Of a stretch of 27,548 bases of DNA, positions 1 through 5,987 are shown piece by piece. A program made the translations under genes and the position numbers. The number at the start of each line of letters is the position of its first letter. Positions within the stretch are counted from its first letter, which is position 1. The notes below the pieces were generated by a model. It did not search any database, was not told the origin of the DNA, and saw only the letters and a list, made by a program, of their open reading frames with translations. This DNA is from Candidatus Kaiserbacteria bacterium. Its GTDB lineage: Bacteria; Patescibacteriota; Minisyncoccia; Phycocordibacterales; UBA918. The stretch lies in NCBI GenBank assembly GCA_007116965.1, contig SKHJ01000048.1:1-27548 (forward strand), given 5' to 3'.

Positions 1-111
1 CATCCGGTCTCGAGCAAAGCGAGAGATTGACCATTGTGAGTGCGTTAAGCACGAACAGGTCAAAGGTGGGCGACTTGTCGAGCGCTCAGCCACTATCCAG
101 TAGAAGACTAC
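1..111. other. Upstream flank of the tRNA, no gene recognised
   Basis: No open reading frame, RNA or clear repeat is recognised before the tRNA. A small inverted repeat CTCG/CGAG lies near 9-24. I could not find a promoter with good spacing for the tRNA. TTGTCG at 75-80 is the best -35-like element, but no convincing -10 follows at 16-18 bases. Confidence 0.5.
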
Positions 112-198
112 GGAGGAGTGGCTGAGCGGTCGAAGGCGCTCGCTTGGAAAGCGAGTGTGGGTTTACGCCCACCGCAGGTTCGAATCCTGTCTCCTCCG
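112..198 (+). tRNA. tRNA-Ser (anticodon GGA)
   Basis: The sequence folds as a class II tRNA. The acceptor stem GGAGGAG (112-118) pairs with CTCCTCC (191-197), followed by discriminator G198. The anticodon stem CTCGC/GCGAG (139-143 and 151-155) encloses loop TTGGAAA with anticodon GGA at 146-148, so it reads UCC/UCU serine codons. A long variable arm (GTGGG/GCCCAC) confirms the serine class, and the T-arm contains GGTTCGAATCC. CCA is not encoded. The gene is intact although its 3' end is repeated twice downstream. This suggests that inserted DNA restored or preserved the tRNA. Confidence 0.95.
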
Positions 199-199
199 C
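179..199 (+). repeat. tRNA 3'-end direct repeat, copy 1 (inside tRNA-Ser)
   Basis: This is the genuine tRNA 3' half-T-arm plus acceptor strand. The stretch CGAATCCTGTCTCCTCCGC (181-199) recurs exactly at 449-467 and 1927-1945. Copy 3 also shares the preceding TT. This is the arrangement expected for an attachment or target site at a tRNA 3' end. Confidence 0.9.
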
Positions 200-447
200 G
201 AGTACAAAATAGCGCCCGTAGGGTGCATATTTTGTTCGCGGGAGAGAAGTAAGACACTTTCGTGTCTTACGTCAGGATGAGAACAGCGGAAGCATACCGC
301 ACCCCAAGAGTACTTATATTTTCATAGTCGTTATCACTCCTTGAAAATACTGGCGCACGGAGCGAAGCGAGTACGGTAGCTGAACTGTGTCCCGTGGCTC
401 CGCTTATTTTGTTAGGTACGACACAAAATAAGCTGGAGACCATCAGG
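200..447 (+). ncRNA. Hairpin-dense non-coding segment between tRNA-end copies 1 and 2
   Basis: No credible coding frame is present, but stem-loops follow one another. They are: ACAAAATA/TATTTTGT (204-211, 228-235) with an inner GCGCCC/GGGTGC; GTAAGACAC/GTGTCTTAC (249-257, 262-270), perfect with a TTTC loop; GCGG/CCGC (286-300); TATTTTCA/TGAAAATA (317-349); CGGAGC/GCTCCG with inner ACGG/CCGT (358-402); and GCTTATTTTGT/ACAAAATAAGC (402-433). The last sits just before copy 2, as a related hairpin sits just before copy 3. The segment is probably a decayed or non-autonomous relative of the downstream IS110 element, or its ncRNA. Expression and function are unknown. Confidence 0.5.
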
Positions 448-468
448 ACGAATCCTGTCTCCTCCGCA
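448..468 (+). repeat. tRNA 3'-end direct repeat, copy 2
   Basis: CGAATCCTGTCTCCTCCGC at 449-467 matches the tRNA end exactly, followed by A as in copy 3. With the preceding GGAGAC...CAGGA (434-447) it folds into a strong hairpin: CAGGA pairs with TCCTG and GGAGA with TCTCC. The tRNA acceptor sequence therefore sits in a new stem here, not in a tRNA. Confidence 0.85.
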
Positions 469-477
469 ATGATTTAC

Positions 478-597
478 GAGAATGGATGGGAACCATTCGA
501 GTAATTCATCATTGGGCGAGGTAGCAGGATTCGACCTCATAGAACCCTGGTACGCTGGTAATACCACCCTTATAGGTGGGTTATCAGATAAGCCAGA
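478..597 (+). ncRNA. Candidate bridge RNA in the IS110 left end
   Basis: Between the left boundary and the transposase start three stem-loops lie in order. They are GAATGG/CCATTC (480-485, 493-498); GAGGT/ACCTC (518-522, 534-538) with an 11-base loop; and a long stem CTGGTAA/TTATCAG plus CCACC/GGTGG (555-587) with a small internal loop. IS110-group elements are known to encode a bridge RNA here, with a 5' stem-loop, a target-binding loop and a donor-binding loop. The middle hairpin carries CAGGATTCGA (525-534), the exact reverse complement of TCGAATCCTG in the tRNA T-arm and in copy 3. GGTTATCAG (579-587) is the reverse complement of CTGATAACC (1898-1906) near the right end. Assignment as bridge RNA is inference. 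Confidence 0.5.
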
Positions 598-601
598 AGA
601 T

Positions 602-1618
602 ATGTATACACACTATCTGGGAATCGATCTCCATAAACGCTCAAGTACCTGGGTGTTGGTCGATGCAAATCGTTCAGTTATTCATAAACAGACGGTGGCC
701 GTCACACCACACAATGTGTCTGCTGGCATCAACGCATTACCAGTGCCAGTCTCTGGTGTCAAAGCTACCCTTGAACCCGTCTGTGGGTGGCGTTGGGTAC
801 AACAGCAACTTATTGCTAGTGGGGTCACTACTATCACCGCTAATCCAACCAAAGTACGCTTGATCGCTGCCTCTAAGCACAAAACCGACACCAATGACGC
901 TCGTATGCTGGCTGAGCTATTGGCCAGTGGTTATTTACCAGAAGCGTATCGGGTATCAGATGCCGGTCTGCAGCTACGAAGCTTGGCCCGTGAACGGTAT
1001 TATTTGGTGTCACTCCGCACCAGCCTAAAGAATAGATTGAAAGGTATTGTCACGGCATATGGCCTCAACGAGATCTTGGAAGATTGTCTCACGCTGCGTG
1101 GTCGGCAATACATCACGACCCACGGTCACCGTGAACTGCTTGATCTGCACGAACTGATTGCTGAGGTCACGCGATACATCAAGCGGACCGAGGAAACCAT
1201 GGCTCCCTTGGTTGACCAGCATTCGTTAACTCCAATTCTCCGCACGGTACCAACTGTTGGTCCCATCTCTACGGCCACGTTGGTGGCTGAGATCGATGAT
1301 ATCACCCGCTTTCCGAGTGCAAAACAGCTCACCAATTACGCGGGACTGGTACCCGGACAACGTTCTAGTGGAGAACGGATACGACATGGTCGTATCACCA
1401 AAGTGGGATCAAAGTATCTTCGTCACACCATGGTGGAGTGTGCCATGCGTTTACGTCAACAGCACGACCCTCGCCTCTATGCGTGGTACGAGCGAGTGAA
1501 GTCAGTCTCTTCACCCATGAAAGCCAGGGTGGCACTCGCGCGGAAGCTTCTCTCTATCATCTGGTACATCAGTACACATCATACTCCATACACACCACGA
1601 AATCATGAGCTAGGATGA
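602..1618 (+). CDS. IS110-family transposase (RuvC-like DEDD domain plus Transposase_20 domain)
   Basis: This recombinase catalyses excision and insertion of its element. In IS110 enzymes a RuvC-like DEDD domain and a C-terminal domain with a catalytic serine act together with a bridge RNA. The start was taken at ATG 602, giving 338 residues beginning MYTHYLGIDLHK, the family's usual N-terminus. An in-frame ATG at 482 would add 40 residues, but these overlap the hairpins of the left end. Visible acidic residues are D9 (GIDLHK), E58 (TLEPV), D96 and D99 (KTDTNDAR). The C-terminal part has TVPTVGPISTATLVAEI (about 215-231), NYAGLVPGQRSSGE (about 245-258) and GRITKVGSKYLRH, where S270 is the likely catalytic serine. 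It appears full length and potentially active. Confidence 0.93.
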   Translation: MYTHYLGIDLHKRSSTWVLVDANRSVIHKQTVAVTPHNVSAGINALPVPVSGVKATLEPVCGWRWVQQQLIASGVTTITANPTKVRLIAASKHKTDTNDARMLAELLASGYLPEAYRVSDAGLQLRSLARERYYLVSLRTSLKNRLKGIVTAYGLNEILEDCLTLRGRQYITTHGHRELLDLHELIAEVTRYIKRTEETMAPLVDQHSLTPILRTVPTVGPISTATLVAEIDDITRFPSAKQLTNYAGLVPGQRSSGERIRHGRITKVGSKYLRHTMVECAMRLRQQHDPRLYAWYERVKSVSSPMKARVALARKLLSIIWYISTHHTPYTPRNHELG

Positions 1619-1737
1619 ACTCGTCCGTCTTTCTGGTGCTCCTAACACCGTGGATTCGACTGAGACACCCGGTACGCGTTTGACGCCTTGTTCCACTAGA
1701 CAACGTGAGAACGGATAGCCGAATGGGTATACGTATA

Positions 1738-1753
1738 TCACTCTGCAGAGTGA
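1738..1753. repeat. 16-bp perfect palindrome in the IS110 right end
   Basis: TCACTCTGCAGAGTGA is perfectly self-complementary. It lies about 120 bp after the transposase stop, in the non-coding right end. It could be a stem in an RNA or a protein-binding site. It has no T-run to act as a terminator. Confidence 0.5.
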
Positions 1754-1858
1754 GCGTGCTTTATGATTTCGTGCTGTGTGCGGGGTATGAGCCAGACACT
1801 CATATTCTAACAGGAAATATAACGATTTTGGGTTATACACAGGGTTCTATAGCCGAAA

Positions 1859-1907
1859 AGGTTACCTAGTATTTTGTGAGCTGTGCGAAACAAAATACTG
1901 ATAACCT
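1859..1907 (+). repeat. Right-end stem-loop next to tRNA-end copy 3
   Basis: AGGTTA (1859-1864) pairs with TAACCT (1902-1907). After a small internal loop, AGTATTTTGT (1868-1877) pairs with ACAAAATACT (1890-1899). The inner TATTTTGT/ACAAAATA stem recurs in the hairpin before copy 2 (402-433) and, with arms in the opposite order, just after copy 1 (204-235). All three tRNA-end repeats thus lie beside a related hairpin. Confidence 0.7.
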
Positions 1908-1924
1908 GTACTGAAACTGTAAGT

Positions 1925-1946
1925 TTCGAATCCTGTCTCCTCCGCA
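1925..1946 (+). repeat. tRNA 3'-end direct repeat, copy 3
   Basis: TTCGAATCCTGTCTCCTCCGC at 1925-1945 matches tRNA positions 179-199 exactly. It most likely marks the original chromosomal tRNA end, displaced by the inserts. The 3'-terminal A at 1946 is shared with copy 2 only. Confidence 0.85.
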
Positions 1947-2160
1947 GTTGTAACGCAGTGGAAACTGCAGAGGAGAAGCGATGTGCCTGCGCACTTCGCG
2001 TCAGCGACGAGAACAAAAACACCCACCAAAAATACTTATTTTTTTATTTGCCTCGTTCCTTAAGACATTGATATGTTAGTGTGCAGAGTATTAATGCCTA
2101 CTATACTCGCAACTATAATTCCCTATCATTTGCGTACAAACGCACTTCAAAACATATCCC
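1947..2160. other. Non-coding flank after the last tRNA-end copy
   Basis: No gene is recognised. Short hairpin-forming stretches (GCAGT/ACTGC near 1953-1968; GTGC/GCAC near 1984-1998) are followed by an A-rich then T-rich tract at 2027-2047 (AAAAATACTTATTTTTTT). This tract could have been the original downstream terminator region of the tRNA. Confidence 0.4.
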
Positions 2161-2165
2161 GAAAC

Positions 2166-2193
2166 CGGACACACTATAGTCTGTCCGATTTTT
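2166..2193 (+). terminator. Rho-independent terminator
   Basis: CGGACA (2166-2171) pairs with TGTCCG (2182-2187) around an inner ACTATAGT palindrome and is followed by ATTTTT. It would end rightward transcription from the tRNA/IS region. On the other strand it lies just after the stop of the membrane-protein gene at 2215, so it may act in both directions, though the T-run there is weak. Confidence 0.75.
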
Positions 2194-2214
2194 GCTAGTC
2201 GATTTGTATAGATT

Positions 2215-3687
2215 TTACCCGCTACTGTCTTGGTACTCTTCCAGCAACCTATCAATTCGCTCAATCACTGCACATTCGCGATCACCAAACTCAGTAGCTT
2301 CGCCTAAGTGATCGTTGACCAACAGAATACCGATAGTGTTGGGAGCGAGATCGTACCACGTATCGTGGTTCCAAACCGAAACTAAATAGTCATAAATACT
2401 CGTATGGTCGTTTAAGTCACAGCCGTTCTTAACGTAGGATATCTGTAAATTAGCCGCGTCGGCCAAGAACTGTTTCGTACGATTTGGCTGCCACAAATAG
2501 CGAGCGGCGAGACCACTCGGGTGATAAAGTTGGTCGATTTGTCGCATTAGCTCGATATCACTGAGGTAAATGGCACTGACCAGGTGCTGATAGGCTGTCC
2601 CGTCTGGACGGTTGTCAGCAAGATTTCTCAACAGTTGCTCCCGGGTATCCCCTTCAAGTTCCGGGCTCGCTAAAAGACGTTCGATGATATCAAGCGTTGT
2701 ATCATACAGACGTAATGCGTGGGGGTATGAAGAAAGGTCGTAATCACGAGACGTTAGTACCAGATCTGCATACTCAAGTACGGCCAAGGTATACGATGTT
2801 GCTTCTGTACTATCAGTACTTAATTGAGCTACCGCGTGTGTTAATACTAAATTAGGTAAGAGGCTGGGTAACGCGTAGACACACGATGCATCAGCTTCTG
2901 GCGTAAGGGCGACCGAACACTGATAGACGTCGGCAGTTGCCACTACATCTAGAAACTGTTCTACCAGCTGTTGCGTATCGACCAGAAAAGCACGCATCTC
3001 TGGGTCCGTCGCGGATCGAATAAGCTCGAGAGACTCATAGTTGTAGCCAAAATACCACAATAGATCATCAAGGTATTGTTCCGTGGTTGGATTGATAATA
3101 GTTTCTTCAGCAAGTAAGGACCAGGCATTTGTTGCGCTATCACCGGCAGACATCTGTATATCTAATTGCTCGGCCCCGATCACCTGACGAACGTCAGAGA
3201 ACCAAAACGGGCTGTACCAAAAGACAATGACCTGCAATACGATTGCCATCAGCGGTACTGCTAGCCAGGTATGCGTCGCTACCCCAGCTTTACCACGCAC
3301 TAATAGTAGTAAAGACCAAAAAAGAAGTGGGGTCAGTAAAGCTAACCACCAACCCCAACCAGAATAATCTTCTAATCTAAAATGAGCCATGAAGGCAGCG
3401 CCGGAGGTTGTGATAGCAAGAAACCAAAGTACCATCCTCGCCCACAACTGGGCAAACCATAGTCCAACAGCTATCACTAGCAGACTCAGGCCAGAGAACA
3501 ATAGAGCGGTGTAGTTGAGGTTAAATACGATTCGAGGGTCAAGTGGTAATTCTCGAGTGGATGCTGGCAGACCAGCCATCAGCGTCACAACACTGTAACA
3601 TATCACTATTAGGGCGACGGCGGTGAGCGCCAACGCGGCCTGGCGCCATGACGAGAGTTGTTTGGTCAAAACAAAAGACACAAGCAA
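2215..3687 (-). CDS. Polytopic membrane protein of unknown function
   Basis: This 490-residue protein matches no family I recognise. About five hydrophobic segments lie in the first 165 residues (roughly 17-39, 56-77, 81-100, 109-128 and 140-160). A mostly hydrophilic C-terminal region of about 320 residues follows, rich in Leu, Asp and Tyr and probably helical. The frame opens at TTG 3687, three bases after the htpX stop, with no clear ribosome-binding site, so translation may be coupled to htpX. A start a few codons further in is possible. It is the last gene of the lemA-htpX cluster, and the terminator at 2166-2193 follows. Its position suggests a membrane quality-control context, but no function can be assigned. 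Confidence 0.75.
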   Translation of the reverse strand: MLVSFVLTKQLSSWRQAALALTAVALIVICYSVVTLMAGLPASTRELPLDPRIVFNLNYTALLFSGLSLLVIAVGLWFAQLWARMVLWFLAITTSGAAFMAHFRLEDYSGWGWWLALLTPLLFWSLLLLVRGKAGVATHTWLAVPLMAIVLQVIVFWYSPFWFSDVRQVIGAEQLDIQMSAGDSATNAWSLLAEETIINPTTEQYLDDLLWYFGYNYESLELIRSATDPEMRAFLVDTQQLVEQFLDVVATADVYQCSVALTPEADASCVYALPSLLPNLVLTHAVAQLSTDSTEATSYTLAVLEYADLVLTSRDYDLSSYPHALRLYDTTLDIIERLLASPELEGDTREQLLRNLADNRPDGTAYQHLVSAIYLSDIELMRQIDQLYHPSGLAARYLWQPNRTKQFLADAANLQISYVKNGCDLNDHTSIYDYLVSVWNHDTWYDLAPNTIGILLVNDHLGEATEFGDRECAVIERIDRLLEEYQDSSG

Positions 3688-3690
3688 GCC

Positions 3691-4587
3691 CTAGACACGT
3701 ATACCCCGTAAACTGGCAATGCGCTTTTCTGCTGGTGGGTGGGTACGAAAAAGACCATTAAACCAGCTGCCGATGGACTGCCTCTTGCTTTTGCCGTAGG
3801 GATCAGAAATAAATAAATGGGCAGTGGCGTGGCTCGTACGTCGCATTGGTTGGCTGTAACCTGATATCTTCTCGAGTGCTGAAGCCAAACCCTCTGGGTA
3901 GCGGGTCATCAAAGCTGCCGAAGCGTCGGCCAGGTACTCACGCCGACGTGAGATGGCGAGTTGAATCATCTGGGCGGCGATCGGGGCTAAAATAATCCCA
4001 ACGAGACCAATAACCAGGAAAATTGGTGAGCGGTCACGATTGCCACCACCCCAGAACAGCGCCCGAGCAAAAAAATCAGCGATAATAGCGATAAAGCCCG
4101 CTAGTACAACTGCGACGGTCATCACCAACATATCGCGGTTTTGCACGTGGGCCATCTCGTGCGCCATCACCCCTTCCAACTCCGAACGATTGAGCATTTG
4201 TAGTAGACCAGTAGTAGCTGCCACCACAGCATTCTCCGGGTTGCGACCGGTAGCAAAAGCGTTGGGGGCTGGGTCATCAATAATATAGACTTTTGGCATC
4301 GGCAGACCGGTGGTAATGGCGAGATTTTCGACAATATTATAGAGCTCTGGCGCTTCTTGCTTGGTAACTGGTCTCGCTCCAGTCATCCGTAACACCAACT
4401 TATGCGAATTCCAGTAGCTGTAGAAGTTCATAATAAAGGCAAACGCCACGGCCACGTAGAGAAAGATAGAACTTTGGTAGTACCAACTAATGGCGTAGCC
4501 AATAGCGATAACGAGTAGCAAAAAAGTCCCCATCAAGAGCCAGGTTTTACGAACGTTGCGTGCTTGTTGTGTATACAGACTAGCCAT
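3691..4587 (-). CDS. htpX: HtpX-like membrane zinc metalloprotease (M48 family)
   Basis: HtpX enzymes are membrane endoproteases that degrade damaged or misfolded membrane proteins. The 298-residue length fits the family. Hydrophobic segments lie at about 15-35 and 41-58, and again at about 152-172 and 188-210. The zinc motif HEMAH is at 143-147 with catalytic E144. The third ligand is probably E217 in RREYLADASAA. The conserved segment DDPAPNAFATGRNPENAVVA is at about 104-123. A -10-like TATACT (4596-4601) lies eight bases before the ATG, which predicts an almost leaderless transcript of its own. The gene is one of the LemA-HtpX pair often found together. The active site looks intact. Confidence 0.95.
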   Translation of the reverse strand: MASLYTQQARNVRKTWLLMGTFLLLVIAIGYAISWYYQSSIFLYVAVAFAFIMNFYSYWNSHKLVLRMTGARPVTKQEAPELYNIVENLAITTGLPMPKVYIIDDPAPNAFATGRNPENAVVAATTGLLQMLNRSELEGVMAHEMAHVQNRDMLVMTVAVVLAGFIAIIADFFARALFWGGGNRDRSPIFLVIGLVGIILAPIAAQMIQLAISRRREYLADASAALMTRYPEGLASALEKISGYSQPMRRTSHATAHLFISDPYGKSKRQSIGSWFNGLFRTHPPAEKRIASLRGIRV

Positions 4588-4595
4588 ACCCCTCT

Positions 4596-4601
4596 AGTAT
4601 A
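4596..4601 (-). promoter_or_regulatory. -10 element predicting a near-leaderless htpX transcript
   Basis: TATACT read on the minus strand is followed by eight bases (AGAGGGGT) and then the htpX ATG. The AGAGGGG is too close to ATG to act as a normal Shine-Dalgarno. No good -35 lies at 17 bases, and a TTGACA lies only seven bases upstream of the -10. Confidence 0.45.
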
Positions 4602-4622
4602 CGCTACTTGTCAAGATTATTC

Positions 4623-4997
4623 TCACTCTTTGATACCTTGCGGTGTCTCATCACTAACGTAATCTTTGTCATCTGACCAGTGTAGAAAATGACGTGAGGC
4701 GTACAGGCCTTTTTTTTCGACATTCTCGCTAATCGCTACTGAGATGTCAGCTTCTGATATCTCTAGCTGTGCTGTCAATGCGTCGAGCACCACCATCAAG
4801 TCGGCATACTCTTGCAAGAACTCTTCTCGCGAGCGAACATGCGCCAGACCAGCAGCTTCTTCGATGACCTTCTTGCACAGCTCCTGCTGGTATTCCGCGT
4901 CATCGGTGATAACCCGGACCTCACATTGCTCTCCCTTCCCTTCAATCTTCTCTTTAATGCGATCACGCACTAATTTATTATAGTAGACTTTGCTCAT
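4623..4997 (-). CDS. MazG-like nucleotide pyrophosphohydrolase
   Basis: This is a short all-alpha NTP-PPase-like protein of about 124 residues. Its N-terminus, MSKVYYNKLVRDRIKEKIEG, is typical of phosphoribosyl-ATP pyrophosphohydrolase-like or house-cleaning enzymes. Acidic residues expected to bind magnesium occur in KKVIEEAAGL (about residues 39-48) and EYADLMVVLDAL (about 62-73). The ATG at 4997 was preferred over an in-frame TTG at 5006 because the family begins at MSKVYYNK. The gene lies 12 bases after the small upstream ORF and 35 bases before htpX. It probably hydrolyses non-canonical or excess nucleoside triphosphates, but the substrate cannot be told. Confidence 0.85.
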   Translation of the reverse strand: MSKVYYNKLVRDRIKEKIEGKGEQCEVRVITDDAEYQQELCKKVIEEAAGLAHVRSREEFLQEYADLMVVLDALTAQLEISEADISVAISENVEKKGLYASRHFLHWSDDKDYVSDETPQGIKE

Positions 4998-5009
4998 ATG
5001 ATTCAATAA

Positions 5010-5237
5010 CTAATTAAGTAACGATACTGGCTGAGGTAAAGGATGGCGCGGTTGCTGGTGGAGATGTTTGTCAAAAGCAACAAACATTAAGATATTCAGT
5101 AAACCAGCTATGAAAGGAATGGCCAATATATCTGGATCAAGACGCAGAAAACGCCACGTCTCTTTGAAGAGATGCAAACTAGCCAGAAAACGTCCGACCT
5201 TTTGGCCATTGAGCAACACTGGTGGTTTGGTGGTCAT
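5010..5237 (-). CDS. Small membrane protein, possibly an N-terminal remnant of a DUF6159-like protein
   Basis: The 75-residue frame starts at ATG 5237, 12 bases after lemA. Residues about 17-55 (FLASLHLFKETWRFLRLDPD, then ILAIPFIAGLLNILMFVAF) resemble the opening of DUF6159-like membrane proteins, which normally continue for 200 or more residues with several membrane spans. Here the frame ends after a single hydrophobic segment and a Pro/Gln/His-rich tail, and the next gene begins at once. It may be a truncated relic or a genuine one-span micro-protein co-transcribed with lemA. The family link is from memory of the motif and is weak. Confidence 0.5.
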   Translation of the reverse strand: MTTKPPVLLNGQKVGRFLASLHLFKETWRFLRLDPDILAIPFIAGLLNILMFVAFDKHLHQQPRHPLPQPVSLLN

Positions 5238-5249
5238 GCGCAGGTATAA

Positions 5250-5837
5250 CTAAAAACTTACCGCGACTGGTTCGCGCTCCTGCGCGTTGGCCTCATCAAT
5301 TTCAAAGTACTCGCGTGCCTCGAAACTGAACATATTACCGACGATATTGGCCGGGAACATCTGCAAGGCAGTGTTGAGCTCGCGGACATTGGAGTTGTAG
5401 AAGCGTCGAGCAGCCTGAATCTTGTTTTCCGTGTCGGTCAGCTCGCTTTGCAGCTGGGCGAAGTTCTGGTTAGCCTTCAGGTCTGGGTAGGCCTCAGCCA
5501 CAGCCAAAAGTTTGCCGAGCGATTGGGTTAGCATACTTTCGGCCCCTGCCATCGCTTGTAGTTGCTCGGGGGTAATGTTGCTCGGGTCGACGTGTACCTG
5601 TGTCGCTTTAGCCCGAGCTTCGGTCACCTCCTCGAAGACGCCACGTTCATGAGCAGCATACCCCTTGACCGTCTCGACTAGATTGGGAATCAGATCGTAG
5701 CGTCGCTTCAACTGTACATCAATATCTGCCCACGCCTCCTTGGCGCGTTGGGTGAATTTGACAAAATTGTTATACGCGTAGATGACGTATACCGCCAACA
5801 GTGCCACTATACCAACGAAAATCCATACCGTACTCAT
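5250..5837 (-). CDS. lemA: LemA family protein
   Basis: The 195-residue protein has one N-terminal membrane segment (about 4-23). It then has the LemA hallmark WADIDVQLKRRYDLIPNLVE (about 36-55) and long amphipathic helices forming the family's helical bundle. The end is acidic. LemA proteins are membrane-anchored and are commonly encoded beside htpX, with a proposed role in envelope maintenance that is poorly defined. The gene is first in a minus-strand cluster (lemA, remnant ORF, MazG-like, htpX, membrane protein). An extended -10 promoter at 5871-5879 gives a leader of about 27 bases. Confidence 0.95.
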   Translation of the reverse strand: MSTVWIFVGIVALLAVYVIYAYNNFVKFTQRAKEAWADIDVQLKRRYDLIPNLVETVKGYAAHERGVFEEVTEARAKATQVHVDPSNITPEQLQAMAGAESMLTQSLGKLLAVAEAYPDLKANQNFAQLQSELTDTENKIQAARRFYNSNVRELNTALQMFPANIVGNMFSFEAREYFEIDEANAQEREPVAVSF

Positions 5838-5870
5838 ACCATAAAAAATTAACTAGTACCTATACTTTGT

Positions 5871-5879
5871 ATTATAGCA
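5871..5879 (-). promoter_or_regulatory. Extended -10 promoter of the lemA cluster
   Basis: Read on the minus strand, TGCTATAAT combines the extended TGn element with a perfect -10 hexamer. No strong -35 is visible 17 bases upstream. The expected transcription start is near 5864, about 27 bases before the lemA ATG. Confidence 0.7.
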
Positions 5880-5909
5880 ACCATCCGAAATAATACCATC
5901 AGTGCCAGA

Positions 5910-5954
5910 AGAAAAACGAAATGCGGTGGGGGCCACTTGGCTCCCACCACATTT
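5910..5954 (-). terminator. groEL terminator
   Basis: AAATG (5919-5923) pairs with CATTT (5950-5954), and GGTGGG (5925-5930) pairs with CCCACC (5943-5948), with a G/C-rich inner stem. On the minus strand the stem is followed by TTTCGTTTTTC. It ends the groESL transcript 33 bases after the groEL stop and insulates the lemA promoter. Confidence 0.85.
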
Positions 5955-5987
5955 CACACTGAGCTAATACGGGTTAATTATGTACTC

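Larger units (their letters stand above)
448..1926 (+). mobile_element. IS110-family insertion sequence bounded by tRNA 3'-end repeats
   Basis: The unit runs from tRNA-end copy 2 to the start of copy 3 (repeat-to-repeat period 1478 bp). It contains one full-length IS110-type transposase, a structured left end (about 468-601) and a structured right end (about 1619-1926). No terminal inverted repeats are visible, as is usual for IS110 elements. The long direct repeats that duplicate a tRNA end are unusual for the family. The exact recombination points and core dinucleotide cannot be fixed from one sequence, and the boundaries may differ by about 20 bp. Confidence 0.65.

Noticed and set aside
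200..447. A CRISPR array or integron attC cassette as explanation of the repeats near the tRNA
   Set aside because: There are only three copies with very unequal spacing, no regular spacers, no cas genes and no integron integrase. The repeat is a tRNA 3' end.
482..601. A 40-residue N-terminal extension of the IS110 transposase from ATG 482
   Set aside because: The extra residues match nothing in the family and overlap the three hairpins of the element's left end. The family N-terminus begins at ATG 602.
1619..2071. Several short frames downstream of the transposase
   Set aside because: They run through palindromes, hairpins and the tRNA-end repeat, and lack start signals or protein-like composition.
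4596..4615. TTGACA and TATACT before htpX as a classical promoter pair
   Set aside because: They are only seven bases apart. The TATACT may be a -10, but the TTGACA cannot be its -35.
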